Shown here: piece by piece, positions 1 through 8,661 of the stretch | How the letters are laid out: every line of letters begins with the position of its first letter | How positions within the stretch are numbered: the first letter of the stretch is position 1 | Source of the DNA: Henriciella marina DSM 19595 | GTDB lineage: Bacteria; Pseudomonadota; Alphaproteobacteria; Caulobacterales; Hyphomonadaceae | Length of the DNA: 64,000 nucleotides | Reading direction: 5' to 3' | Assembly (NCBI RefSeq): GCF_000376805.1 | Contig: NZ_AQXT01000002.1 | Coordinates: 930,001-994,000, forward strand | Position numbers and translations under genes: made by a program | The notes under the pieces: model-generated | Seen by the model: only the letters and a program-made list of their open reading frames with translations | Databases searched by the model: none | What the model was told of the DNA's origin: nothing

Positions 1-257
1 GTAACCGTGATGGTACAGAATTCACGCGGGGTGCCATCACCGGCCTTTACGCCTTCGGACACCGCATGGGCCTGACGCATCAGGGCGGTGTTACAGGGGG
101 CGGCCTCATTCCAACAGGACGCGACGCCGACGAAGGGCTTCTTGATGTCCTTGGTCGACAGGCCCATCGCGTAATAATAGCTGCGATGCGGGGCGCGGGC
201 CGGGCCTTCGGTGACGTGGCGCGACGGCAGGCGTGACTTGTCCCAGGTCTTGCTCAT
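1..257 (-). CDS. ilvD: Dihydroxy-acid dehydratase, N-terminal part (cut by window edge)
   Basis: Only about the first 85 residues are present; the gene runs off the left edge. The reading starts MSKTWDKSRLPSRHVTEGPA and continues with RSYYYAMGLSTKDIKKPFVG and a VASCWNEAAPCNTALMRQA stretch, which is the well conserved N-terminus of dihydroxy-acid dehydratases and includes the first cluster-ligand cysteine region. The enzyme dehydrates 2,3-dihydroxy-3-methylbutanoate and -pentanoate in valine and isoleucine synthesis in the cytoplasm. An AGGAG ribosome site lies about 8 bases before the ATG at 257. The identification is safe; nothing can be said about the rest of the protein. Confidence 0.93.
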   Translation of the reverse strand, partial: MSKTWDKSRLPSRHVTEGPARAPHRSYYYAMGLSTKDIKKPFVGVASCWNEAAPCNTALMRQAHAVSEGVKAGDGTPREFCTITV

Positions 258-443
258 TTCGCGGGCTCCTAAAGCTTGATCTTGGATGATCTGATAGAAG
301 CCCGTCCCGGTTGAGGCTAGGGGTCGGCAGCGAATTTCCGCCGGAAAGTGTGCGAAAAATTCTGCCCTTTTGTCCTTAAATCACGGTGCAGTGACGGTGT
401 ACTAGCGGTGTTTTTGCCGGTGCCGCGCAAACTCCGCGCAAAT

Positions 444-980
444 TTATTCCAATTTCAGCCGCATAAGGAATTCGAGATCGAGGTGTTTTCCGACCGGGAA
501 GTCAAACTCTCCCACTTTCTCAAAGCCATGTCGCTCATAAAGCCTGCGCGCATCTTCGTTTCCGGAAAATACACTCAGATAGAGTTCTGGCGCTTGAGAG
601 ATCCTCGCCCACTCCACGGCTTCACCGATGAAATGGGAGCCGAGCCCCCTGCCCTGAAGCGGGGTGTCGACATAGACCCGCATCAGCTCCACTGCGCCGT
701 CTTCGGCGTCGTCGGCCGGCAGCTCCAGCGGCGAGCAGACGAGATAGGCACCGAGCGCGCCGTCTGGCAGCGCGGCCACCCGGACCAGGTAGTCCGGGCT
801 GTCGATCATATGAGCGTAGAACGTCTGTGCGTGAGCCTCTTCAAGATAGGCGTCGAGATCGGCCTTGGCATAAAGATGACCGAACTTCTCAAGAAAGGTC
901 CGCTGGCCGAGTTCTTCGAGCGCAGCCGCGTCGCCGGGAACAGCAGCGCGGATAGTAACACCTGTGAGATCAGCTGACAT
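444..980 (-). CDS. GNAT-family N-acetyltransferase
   Basis: A 178-residue cytoplasmic acetyltransferase fold protein. The acetyl-CoA binding signature is visible as ELMRVYVDTPLQGRGLGSHF (V-x-x-x-x-Q-G-R-G-L-G), followed by the typical C-terminal half NEDARRLYERHGFEKVGEF. The ATG at 980 is preferred over an in-frame ATG at 1013 because an AAAGAGG ribosome site sits 8 bases before it and the fold begins right after it. The acceptor substrate cannot be read from sequence; the closest general class is RimI/YhbS-like small-molecule or protein acetyltransferases. It points toward ilvD but is separated from it by 186 bases in which I see no gene. Confidence 0.85.
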   Translation of the reverse strand: MSADLTGVTIRAAVPGDAAALEELGQRTFLEKFGHLYAKADLDAYLEEAHAQTFYAHMIDSPDYLVRVAALPDGALGAYLVCSPLELPADDAEDGAVELMRVYVDTPLQGRGLGSHFIGEAVEWARISQAPELYLSVFSGNEDARRLYERHGFEKVGEFDFPVGKHLDLEFLMRLKLE

Positions 981-1058
981 ATCAACGGCCTCTTTGTTAC
1001 GGGCTGTGCTCAAAAGATGCGGCGTCTGCCTGATGGACGGCTCATCCCGGCAGCGTGA

Positions 1059-2153
1059 TTACTTGCCAGCCTCAAAGATGGCCGTTTCCAGCGTGCCGTC
1101 CGCGTCCATCATGCCGCGATACATGCCCTTGGAGTTGAAGACATAGGCGAACTCGCCCTCGCCGCCCATGACGATGACGCCGCCGTCGCCGCCGAGGTCT
1201 GCGACCTGGGCCAGCGCGTTCTCAGCGGCCGTTTGGATGCCTTCACCGGCGAGTTCGACGCGTGAACAGATCGTCTTGGCGACGCCAACGCGGATGAAGT
1301 ACTCGCCGTGGCCGGTGGCGGAGACTGCGCAGACACCGTTCTGGGCATAGGTAGCCGCGCCGATGAGCGGTGCGTCGCCAATGCGGCCGTGCATCTTGGC
1401 GGTCATGCCGCCCGTTGTGGTCGCGGCGGCCAGATTACCGTTCTGGTCGATGGCAACGGCGCCAACAGTGCCGTGTCGGTCAGCATCCGTGCGCTCACGC
1501 GTTTCCAGAACGCGGTCGAGCGCCTCTACGCGCCGATCGGTTGTGAAGTAGTCATTCTCGACAAGCTCCAGACCGACAGATCCGGCAAAACTATCGGCGC
1601 CCTCGCCTGCAAACATCACGTGTTCGGACTGGTCCATGACGGCGCGGGCGGCGAGGATGGGGTTCTTGACGCGTGTGACGCCAGCGACGGAGCCCGCATC
1701 GCGCTGGTTGCCTTCCATGATGGAGGCATCAAGCTCATGCATGCGGTCGGCGGTCATGACGGCGCCGTAGCCTGCATTAAAGAGCAGGTCGTCTTCCATT
1801 GTGAGAACGGCGGCCTGCACGGCATCGAGCGATGACCCGCCATTTGAGAGAATGCCAGCACCTGCCTGAAGCGCGGCTTCGAGCGCGGCTGTGTAGGCCG
1901 CTTCCTGCTCATCGGAGAGGTTCTCGCGCAGGATGACACCTGCCCCGCCATGAATGACGATCCGCCAGTCCGGCCGCTGCGCTGTGGCCATGTCGGTCTC
2001 CGTCTCGTCGGTTGCTTGCGGCGCTTCGCTCATGTCAGCTGATGCATCAGCGCTGGTGTCGCTCGCGGCGCCAAGCTCGGATTGCTCTGGCGCATCCGGT
2101 GTACAGGCAGCGAGTGCGGCACTGAGGATTAATCCGGCAATGAGGTGCTTCAT
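1059..2153 (-). CDS. iaaA: Isoaspartyl peptidase / plant-type L-asparaginase, exported lipoprotein
   Basis: A 364-residue Ntn-hydrolase. It starts with a lipoprotein-type signal (ILSAALAAC, Cys17), followed by an acidic, low-complexity linker to about residue 60, then the asparaginase 2 domain. The autocleavage and catalytic nucleophile is Thr229 in the motif DADRHGTVGAVA, and the substrate-binding GG of TTTGGMTAKMHGR follows. The family hydrolyses beta-aspartyl dipeptides and asparagine after splitting into alpha and beta chains. The export signal suggests it works in the periplasm, recycling isoaspartyl peptides. It is the last gene of a minus-strand run and starts 16 bases after the valS stop. 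Confidence 0.9.
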   Translation of the reverse strand: MKHLIAGLILSAALAACTPDAPEQSELGAASDTSADASADMSEAPQATDETETDMATAQRPDWRIVIHGGAGVILRENLSDEQEAAYTAALEAALQAGAGILSNGGSSLDAVQAAVLTMEDDLLFNAGYGAVMTADRMHELDASIMEGNQRDAGSVAGVTRVKNPILAARAVMDQSEHVMFAGEGADSFAGSVGLELVENDYFTTDRRVEALDRVLETRERTDADRHGTVGAVAIDQNGNLAAATTTGGMTAKMHGRIGDAPLIGAATYAQNGVCAVSATGHGEYFIRVGVAKTICSRVELAGEGIQTAAENALAQVADLGGDGGVIVMGGEGEFAYVFNSKGMYRGMMDADGTLETAIFEAGK

Positions 2154-2169
2154 GAGTCTCTCGTTCCTG

Positions 2170-5028
2170 TCAGCCTAGCGCGGCCAATTGTTCACGCGCC
2201 GAGCGCAGCTTTGCAAGGGTGGCGGTCCATTCTGTCACGCGCTCGCGGTTTTCCTCGACGATTTCCGGCGGCGCCTTGGCGACGAAGTTCTCATTGGACA
2301 GTTTCTTTTCGGTACCGACGATGTCCTTGTCGAGTTTCGCCATTTCCTTGTCGAGGCGGCTAACCTCATCAGAGAGGGTGATGAACTCCTGCACCTCAAG
2401 CGCGATTGTCTCGTCGCCGGACGCGATGGTCACGGCGCCAGCGGGTTTTTCGGTAGCAATGTCGAAAACGGAGAGGCGTGCGAGCTGTTTGATTGGCGTC
2501 TCGTTCTGCCTGGCCCAGGCCTGGACCTGATCAGACGCGCCGATCAGCGACGCGGGCACCTGCGCGCCAGCCGGCACGTTGAGGACCGACCGGGTGGACC
2601 GGATTTCGGACACGGTATCGAGGACCCATTGAAGCTCTGCTTCGGCGTCATCGTCGGCCCAGGCATCAGCGAAGGCCGGCCAGTCCTGAACCATCAGGAA
2701 GCCAGTACGTATGCGGGTATCCTGCTCGGTCTGCTCCCAAAGCGCTTCGGTGACGAATGGCGCGAAGGGATGGAGTAGCTTCAGCGTCTGGTCGAGGACC
2801 CAGCCACACGTCTTTCGGGTCTCGTCCTTCGCGGTCTCGTCGTCTCCGTTCATCACCGGTTTGATCAGCTCAATGTACCAGTCGCAGAAGACGTTCCAGA
2901 TGAACTGGTAGAGCGCGTCGGAGGCTTCGTTGAACTTGTAAGCTTCCAGCGCCTTGGTGACTTCAGACGCGGCCTTGCCAAGCTCTGCCGCGATCCAGCG
3001 ATTGAGCGGGAGTTTGAGGTCGCCGGGTTTGAGATCGTGGCCGAACTCGCACTGGTTCATCTCAGCGAAGCGCGCGGCATTCCAGAGCTTGGTCGTGAAG
3101 TTGCGATAGCCTTCGACGGCCTGCGGCGAGAGGCGGATGTTGCGTCCCTGGGCTGCCTGACGGGCGAAAGTAAAGCGCAACGCGTCGGCGCCGAACTGGT
3201 CGACGAGTTCGAGCGGGTCCATGGCATTGCCCTTGGACTTGCTCATCTTCTGGCCCTTCTCATCGAGAACGAGCGCGTGGATGTAGACGTCGTGGAAGGG
3301 GATTTCGTCCATGAAATGAATGCCCATCATCATCATCCGGGCGACCCAGAAGAAGATGATGTCATGCGCGGTGACGAGCACGCTGGTGGGGTAATAGGCC
3401 TTCAGCGCCTCGGTGTTTTCCGGCCAGCCCTGCGTCGAGAACGGCCAGAGGGCGGATGAGAACCAGGTGTCGAGGACGTCTTCGTCCTGCGATATGCCGA
3501 TGCGTGAGGGTTTCTCGCCAGCTTCCCAACCTTGGTGAGTGAAACCGGCGTCCAAGACATCGATTTTGACGTTTGGGCCATACCACTCTTGAGCTGCCTT
3601 AACTGCTTCTTGCTCAGTTTCCGCGACGAAGCACTTCGATGGAGTGTCGAGCGCGTTTCCATCGCTATCAATACCTGGACCGAACCACGCCGGAATCCGA
3701 TGTCCCCACCAGAGCTGGCGGGAGATGCACCATGGCTGGATGTTGTCCATCCAGTTGTAATAGGTCTTGGTCCAGTTCCCGGGCACGAATTTCGTCTTGC
3801 CGGAACGCACCGCGTCGATGGCCGGCTTGGCCAGCTCCTCAGCGTTCACATACCACTGGTCTGTCAGCCAAGGTTCGATGACGACGCCGGAGCGATCGCC
3901 GAAGGGCTGTTCGACCTTTTTCTTTTCGACCTCGACCAGAAGGCCCAGTTCTTCGAACTCCGCCTCGATTTTCTTGCGAGCGTCGAACCGGTCCTTGCCG
4001 CGATAGTCACGCGGAATACCGGCAGCATCCGCCTCCGCGCCGTCAACGATGGCGGCAGTCGCCGTCAGGATATTGAGACGTGGCAGGCCAGCGCGCTCGC
4101 CAACCTGAAAGTCGTTGAAGTCATGCGCGGGGGTAATCTTTACCGCGCCTGAGCCTTTTTCAGGGTCGGCATGTTCATCGGCGACAATCGGGATGCGGCG
4201 ATTCACGATCGGCAGGTCGACGAACTTGCCGACGAGCGAGGCATAGCGCTCATCATCCGGGTGCACGGCAACGCCGGTATCGCCGAGCATGGTCTCAGGC
4301 CGGGTCGTGGCGACCACGATATAGTTGCGCGTTTCGGTGCCGGCCGGATTGCCGTCTTCATCGGTCACGGGGTGCTCATAGGTGACGCCGTCAGCGAGCG
4401 GATAGCGAAGGTGCCAGAAAGCGCCCTGGACTTCTTTCTGCTCGACTTCTAGGTCAGAAATGGCGGTCTGGAAGTGCGGGTCCCAGTTCACCAGACGCTT
4501 GTCGCGGTAGATCAGGCCCTGATCGTAGAGGTCGACGAAGACCTTGCGGACCGCTTCCTGCATCTGGTCGTCGGGATTGGCGCGGTCACCCATGGTGAAG
4601 CGCTCATTGTCCCAGTCGCAGGATGCGCCGAGGCGTTTTAGCTGCTGGATGATCTGGCCGCCGGACTTTTCTTTCCATTCCCAGACGCGGTCGATGAAGG
4701 CTTCGCGGCCGAGGCTGGCGCGGCTCTCATTGCCATCTGCGGCAAGCTGGCGCTCAACCACCATCTGGGTCGCGATACCGGCATGGTCCGTCCCCGGCTG
4801 CCAGCGGACATTCTTGCCGCGCATCCGCTCAAACCGGACGAGGATGTCCTGAAGCGTATTATTGAGCGCGTGGCCCATATGAAGGACGCCGGTGACGTTG
4901 GGCGGCGGGATGACGACCGAATAGGCCTGCGCACTCGTATCGCCGGAGGGGCGGAAGCAGCCCGCCTCTTCCCAGCGCTCATAGATGCGCCCTTCGGCGC
5001 TCTTGGGATCGAAGCGTTGGTCAAGCAT
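2170..5028 (-). CDS. valS: Valyl-tRNA synthetase
   Basis: A 952-residue class Ia aminoacyl-tRNA synthetase of normal bacterial length. The HIGH motif is HMGH at residues 50-53 within PPPNVTGVLHMGHALNN, and the KMSKS motif is KMSKSKGN near residues 595-602. The C-terminal end (DEVSRLDKEMAKLDKDI) is the ValS-specific coiled-coil arm that contacts tRNA. It charges tRNA-Val and edits misactivated threonine. It lies downstream of popZ, but a rho-independent terminator (5051-5090) stands between the two, so at least part of its transcription must read through or start locally. Confidence 0.98.
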   Translation of the reverse strand: MLDQRFDPKSAEGRIYERWEEAGCFRPSGDTSAQAYSVVIPPPNVTGVLHMGHALNNTLQDILVRFERMRGKNVRWQPGTDHAGIATQMVVERQLAADGNESRASLGREAFIDRVWEWKEKSGGQIIQQLKRLGASCDWDNERFTMGDRANPDDQMQEAVRKVFVDLYDQGLIYRDKRLVNWDPHFQTAISDLEVEQKEVQGAFWHLRYPLADGVTYEHPVTDEDGNPAGTETRNYIVVATTRPETMLGDTGVAVHPDDERYASLVGKFVDLPIVNRRIPIVADEHADPEKGSGAVKITPAHDFNDFQVGERAGLPRLNILTATAAIVDGAEADAAGIPRDYRGKDRFDARKKIEAEFEELGLLVEVEKKKVEQPFGDRSGVVIEPWLTDQWYVNAEELAKPAIDAVRSGKTKFVPGNWTKTYYNWMDNIQPWCISRQLWWGHRIPAWFGPGIDSDGNALDTPSKCFVAETEQEAVKAAQEWYGPNVKIDVLDAGFTHQGWEAGEKPSRIGISQDEDVLDTWFSSALWPFSTQGWPENTEALKAYYPTSVLVTAHDIIFFWVARMMMMGIHFMDEIPFHDVYIHALVLDEKGQKMSKSKGNAMDPLELVDQFGADALRFTFARQAAQGRNIRLSPQAVEGYRNFTTKLWNAARFAEMNQCEFGHDLKPGDLKLPLNRWIAAELGKAASEVTKALEAYKFNEASDALYQFIWNVFCDWYIELIKPVMNGDDETAKDETRKTCGWVLDQTLKLLHPFAPFVTEALWEQTEQDTRIRTGFLMVQDWPAFADAWADDDAEAELQWVLDTVSEIRSTRSVLNVPAGAQVPASLIGASDQVQAWARQNETPIKQLARLSVFDIATEKPAGAVTIASGDETIALEVQEFITLSDEVSRLDKEMAKLDKDIVGTEKKLSNENFVAKAPPEIVEENRERVTEWTATLAKLRSAREQLAALG

Positions 5029-5050
5029 GTCGTCGGTCCATCATCAGTCG

Positions 5051-5090
5051 GTTTACAAAAGAAAAGGCGCGCCTGTTGGGGCGCGCCTCG
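5051..5090 (-). terminator. Rho-independent terminator between popZ and valS
   Basis: On the minus strand GGCGCGCC (5087-5080), a 6-base loop and GGCGCGCC (5073-5066) form a perfect 8-bp GC-only stem, followed at once by TTTTCTTTTG. It sits 30 bases after the popZ stop and 38 bases before valS, so it either ends popZ transcripts or attenuates read-through into valS. Confidence 0.8.
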
Positions 5091-5117
5091 TCTCTATATC
5101 AGGGTGTGAACGAGGGT

Positions 5118-6221
5118 CTAGCGCGCCATGCGGGCGATGCGCTGTACTTCTTCCTCGACCTTGCGCTCAACAATCGTTGGCAGGTTGGCATCGAGCCATT
5201 CCTTGATCATCGGGCGCAGCAGCTCTCGCATGAGGCCGTCCAGCGTGTTCGGATTGGCCTCGTCTTCGGGTGTAGTGCGCTTCACCATCAGCTTACCGAG
5301 CGCGGTTGCGGCGGCGCCTGCGATGCGCTCGTCAGTCAGGGCGTCGCCGCCCTCTGACCCTTGGGACGTATATGTATCAGTCATCGTGGGCTCTGGCTCC
5401 GGCTCTTCCTGGCTCATGTCCGCAACGAGCGGCTCTGTTTCCGGTTCCACCTCGACAGGTGGCGCTGGATCGAAACTGGACATGAAGCTGTCATCGTCAG
5501 CTTCAGTCTGGGAAACGGGCTCCGGCTGCGGCGCGACGCCAGCGAGCGGATCGGTGTTGGTGTCAGGCTCCGTGCCATAGTCAGGCTCGGTCTGGAAAGC
5601 TGGCGCGGGCTCGAAGTCCGGCTCGTCATCCGAGGCGGTGAAAGCCTGTTCGGACTCCTGCGGGTCGGCCTCGGTCTGCGGGGCCGCCAGCTCTTCAGGT
5701 GTCCAGGTGGCACCGGAGGCGCCGCGCCCGAAGACAGGCCTGTCAACGACGTAGCTGTCGTCTTCGTCATTGCCGGATGCAAGGTCGAAGTCTTCAAGCT
5801 CGTCTTCCTGCGCCTCAAACGGTTGCGGGGCTTCAGGTGCGAAATCGTTCTCGTTCGACGTGACTTCATCGGAGGTCAGATCATCGAACATGTCGTCATC
5901 GACGTCGGCGAGAAGGCTGCCGGACGTGTCTTCCTTTTCCATCAGGTCGAAATCGGCATGGCGGCCTGTTTCTTCCTGATTATTGGAGAAGTAATTGTCG
6001 GCCGGGTCGTTCACGTCATCGGACTCGGTTTCAGCCATGACGTCTTCCAGCGACAGGTCGTCGAAATCATCATCGTCCGAGACGTTCACATCGACTGAGC
6101 GTGTCTCCTGACTGTCTGCCTTGGTAGCGGGACGCGAGCTCTCGCCATCGTCCGCAATGATCTTGCGGATGGAGGCAAGAATTTCCTCCATAGTCGGTTC
6201 CGATTGCGCTTTGTCCGCCAT
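5118..6221 (-). CDS. popZ: Polar organising protein PopZ (DUF2497)
   Basis: A 367-residue protein with the bipartite PopZ layout. The N-terminal helix is EPTMEEILASIRKIIADD (residues about 9-26); a long acidic Asp/Glu/Pro-rich disordered linker (about 30-270) follows, and then a C-terminal helical oligomerisation region ending LPTIVERKVEEEVQRIAR. In Caulobacter PopZ forms polar condensates that anchor ParB-parS and recruit cell-cycle regulators. The linker here is much longer than the Caulobacter one, which should affect condensate properties (inference). The pcm-tolC-popZ-valS order is common in alphaproteobacteria and supports the call. Confidence 0.95.
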   Translation of the reverse strand: MADKAQSEPTMEEILASIRKIIADDGESSRPATKADSQETRSVDVNVSDDDDFDDLSLEDVMAETESDDVNDPADNYFSNNQEETGRHADFDLMEKEDTSGSLLADVDDDMFDDLTSDEVTSNENDFAPEAPQPFEAQEDELEDFDLASGNDEDDSYVVDRPVFGRGASGATWTPEELAAPQTEADPQESEQAFTASDDEPDFEPAPAFQTEPDYGTEPDTNTDPLAGVAPQPEPVSQTEADDDSFMSSFDPAPPVEVEPETEPLVADMSQEEPEPEPTMTDTYTSQGSEGGDALTDERIAGAAATALGKLMVKRTTPEDEANPNTLDGLMRELLRPMIKEWLDANLPTIVERKVEEEVQRIARMAR

Positions 6222-6344
6222 TTTCAGCTCCCGCAGAAAAACAATTGTGCCTCTATCCGGCTATACTGCGCCAGTTAACATGATGTTATGACGGATTCGG
6301 GCCAGGATACACCCGCGGCACCGAGATTAACTAAACCAGACTTG
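6222..6344 (-). promoter_or_regulatory. popZ upstream region with GANTC and GTTAAC motifs
   Basis: The 123-bp gap before popZ holds one CcrM-type GANTC site (6294-6298), a palindromic GTTAAC (6274-6279) and a further TTAA (6327-6330). A TATAGC-like -10 lies about 7 bases downstream of GTTAAC. GANTC sites mark GcrA/CcrM-regulated promoters and TTAAC is the CtrA half-site core in Caulobacterales. No full TTAA-N7-TTAA box is present, so CtrA control is only a possibility. Confidence 0.45.
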
Positions 6345-7640
6345 CTAGCGAACGCCAAGGTCCAGGCGCGAGGGCGTCAGCTGCCCCATCGCGGCCAGCA
6401 AGGCATGAGCGGCCACATAGCGGTCGCGTTCTGCACTGACCCTTGAGAGGCGCGCCTCAAGAAGCTGCTGTTCCTGATCGAGGACATCGAGCGTCGTGCG
6501 GACACCGACGCTCAGTTCTTCCTGCGCGCCTTCATAGGCAAGCTCGGCGGCTTCAACCTGGCGGGCCGAGGCATCGACCGCGCGGTCGGCGGCCTCGAAA
6601 CCGTACCAGGCGCGCGCAACATTGGTACGTACGATACGTTCGCTAAGTGCGATCCGTGTGGCGGCCTGACGGCGCGACAGCTGGGCTTCTCGAACGAGCG
6701 ACGTGTTCAATCCGCCAGTGAATAGCGGGACACTCGCCTGCGCGCCCGCAACCACGCTGGAATCGGTAAAGCCATCGGTGTGGTATTCCTGGACGCCAGC
6801 CTGCGCGATGACCGAGACTTCCGGCTTCAGCGCGCCGCGGGCGACCTCTACCGACCGGCGGGCCGCCTGCTCTGCGAAACGGGCAGCTTCGATATCCGGA
6901 TTAAGGTCGAGCGCGGTGGCGAGCGCTGCTTCGAAGGTTTTCGGCAATTCAGGGAGCGGCGGTACAGGTGCCAGCGGATCTGATGCTTCCAGACCGGTAA
7001 GCAGCGCATATTGGGCGAGCGCGTTTTCAAGATCGGCCTGCGCGGATGCAAGCGCGGCGCGGCCACCTTCTACCCTCGCCCTTGCAAGAGAGACGTCGGT
7101 TCGGGTGGTGTCGCCGACCTCAAACCGGTCTGATGCCGCGGTGAACTGTCCTTCGAGAAGGCGGATACTGTTCAGCCGGATCGAGATGACTTCGCGGGCC
7201 CGGATGATATCAACATAGGCAATCACCGTATCGAGCAGAATGGACTGGCCGGCCGCTTCCAGCTGCGCGCCTGCGGCGAGAGCGCCTGCTTCGGCCTGCT
7301 GGATCCCGGCGATCAGACGCCCCCCGGTATACACGGGCAAGCGGGCCTCAAGCTGCGCTGACGCAACGGGGCGGTCGCCAAGATTGAACGCGAAGGGCCG
7401 GTTCGAATCGATTGATTCGTAGACATAGCTACCGAAGAGGGTCACGCTTGGTTTGCGCTGGGCACGGGCCTGTTCAATTCGCTCGCTCGCTATGGCTGTA
7501 TTGTCGCGCTCTGCCTCAAGCGCTGGATTGTTCAGCCAGGCGGCAGAGAGCGCGTCCTGAAGTGTTTCAGCGCTGACGGGCAGCGCCGTCATGGCAAGGC
7601 TCGTTGCCAGTAATGTCGCGGCTCTTCTTATCCGAAGCAT
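6345..7640 (-). CDS. tolC: TolC-family type I secretion outer membrane protein
   Basis: A 431-residue outer membrane efflux/secretion channel with a Sec signal (ATLLATSLAMTALPVSA) and two TolC repeats. The first is LQDALSAAWLNNPALEAERD and the second is FEAALATALDLNPDIEAARF, each with alternating helical and strand segments; EEQLSVGVRTTLDVLDQEQQ-type C-terminal helix residues are present. It would form the trimeric exit duct for ABC or RND partners, none of which is in the window. Its place next to popZ matches the Caulobacter RsaFb locus as I recall it. A GGGAGGG ribosome site precedes the ATG; upstream lies a 19-bp palindrome overlapping the likely -35 element. Confidence 0.93.
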   Translation of the reverse strand: MLRIRRAATLLATSLAMTALPVSAETLQDALSAAWLNNPALEAERDNTAIASERIEQARAQRKPSVTLFGSYVYESIDSNRPFAFNLGDRPVASAQLEARLPVYTGGRLIAGIQQAEAGALAAGAQLEAAGQSILLDTVIAYVDIIRAREVISIRLNSIRLLEGQFTAASDRFEVGDTTRTDVSLARARVEGGRAALASAQADLENALAQYALLTGLEASDPLAPVPPLPELPKTFEAALATALDLNPDIEAARFAEQAARRSVEVARGALKPEVSVIAQAGVQEYHTDGFTDSSVVAGAQASVPLFTGGLNTSLVREAQLSRRQAATRIALSERIVRTNVARAWYGFEAADRAVDASARQVEAAELAYEGAQEELSVGVRTTLDVLDQEQQLLEARLSRVSAERDRYVAAHALLAAMGQLTPSRLDLGVR

Positions 7641-7660
7641 TCGCCGTGCCCTCCCTCGGC

Positions 7661-7708
7661 AAGGACGACCCTACACAGGTTTTTTCGAAAAGTGAACACT
7701 GTTCACTT
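7661..7708 (-). promoter_or_regulatory. tolC promoter with 19-bp palindromic operator
   Basis: AAGTGAAC (7690-7697), ACT, GTTCACTT (7701-7708) is a perfect inverted repeat with 8-bp arms, the size and shape of a TetR/AcrR-family operator. On the minus strand the arm supplies TTCACT, which with a 17-base spacer and TAGGGT forms a plausible -35/-10 pair for tolC, so a bound regulator would block RNA polymerase. No TetR-type gene is nearby. Confidence 0.65.
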
Positions 7709-7769
7709 CCTGAGTAGCGTTCGCTTCGGTGGCCTGGGCCGGCGCCGCGACAGATGCCCCTGCGCGTCG

Positions 7770-8423
7770 CTAGAAAACGAAGGTTTTCGGCTTTTCGAAG
7801 CCCGGCAGCCGCGGCGGGCAGCAATCGAAGACCTCACGGTAGGAAACGGTTTCGCCAGCCTTGGTCCAGATCCGCGCCCGTGCGAGGTCCCGGCCGGCCG
7901 GGACCGCCGCCCCCAGGCGTCCGCCGTCGGCAAGCTGGTTGAACCAGGTCTCCGGGGCCTGCTCGATCAATCCGCAGACGAGAATGATGTCGAACGGGCC
8001 CTGATCGGCGAGGCCTTCATGAAGGTCGCCCTGGACAGCTACTGCGCGGTCGAGGCCGAGGTTTGCAAATCGGGCTGTAAGTTCGTCGACCAGTTCATCG
8101 CTGTCTTCCAGCGCGATGACGGTTTCAACAAGATTGGAAAGGATGGCTGTCTCATAGCCTGCCCCTGCCCCGATCACGAGCGCAATGTCGGACGGCTCTG
8201 GCTGCAGTGCCTTGATCATCTTGCCGATATCGCGCGGCGTCCAGAGCGCCCGGCCATCGCTCGTCTCGATTTCATATTCGGCGTAGGCAATGGACTGCGC
8301 GCTCTTTGGGACAAAGGCTTCGCGCGGGGTCTGCAGAAAGGCAGAGACGACCTCGGGGTCGGTCACATCATTCGGGCGGATCTGTGAATCCACCATGATC
8401 CGGCGCATCTTCGCAAAGTCCAT
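7770..8423 (-). CDS. pcm: Protein-L-isoaspartate O-methyltransferase
   Basis: A 217-residue class I SAM-dependent methyltransferase. The N-terminus MDFAKMRRIMVDSQIRPNDV is the signature of the alphaproteobacterial PIMT group that neighbours tolC. Motif I is ALVIGAGAGYETAILS (residues about 83-98) and the acidic motif II is VIALEDSDELV. The enzyme methylates isoaspartyl residues to start repair of aged proteins. The C-terminus is the usual GRDLARARIWTK and PKTFVF. The substrate-recognition loop is divergent from the E. coli enzyme, so PIMT activity is by family rather than proven. Confidence 0.88.
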   Translation of the reverse strand: MDFAKMRRIMVDSQIRPNDVTDPEVVSAFLQTPREAFVPKSAQSIAYAEYEIETSDGRALWTPRDIGKMIKALQPEPSDIALVIGAGAGYETAILSNLVETVIALEDSDELVDELTARFANLGLDRAVAVQGDLHEGLADQGPFDIILVCGLIEQAPETWFNQLADGGRLGAAVPAGRDLARARIWTKAGETVSYREVFDCCPPRLPGFEKPKTFVF

Positions 8424-8573
8424 TGGCGCAACCTTTCAGGCAATAAGTGCTGCTTGCAGTCGCCTTATCTTAGCCCGCTTGAAGGTGCAACGGCGGGCCG
8501 ATGTGCGAAACGCCGCAATCGCACATTGCAAGCAACCCGGAGCGCTGCTATTCGACGCTCCTTCTCTCGGCAC

Positions 8574-8647
8574 GGCCCTGTGGCGGAGTGGTGACGCAGC
8601 GGATTGCAAATCCGTGTACGCCGGTTCGATTCCGGCCGGGGCCTCCA
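8574..8647 (+). tRNA. tRNA-Cys (anticodon GCA)
   Basis: Cloverleaf with acceptor arms GGCCCTG and CGGGGCC (one G-U pair), anticodon loop around GCA within GGATTGCAAATCC, T-arm GGTTCGATTCC, and an encoded CCA at 8645-8647. It is a lone plus-strand gene between two minus-strand genes. Confidence 0.95.
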
Positions 8648-8661
8648 GGGAATTTCCCGCT

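Noticed and set aside
348..977. Open frame of 209 codons on the plus strand
   Set aside because: Antisense shadow of the GNAT acetyltransferase gene, which has the family motifs and a ribosome site.
5361..6098. Plus-strand open frame of 245 codons
   Set aside because: Shadow of the acidic linker of popZ, which naturally leaves the opposite strand open.
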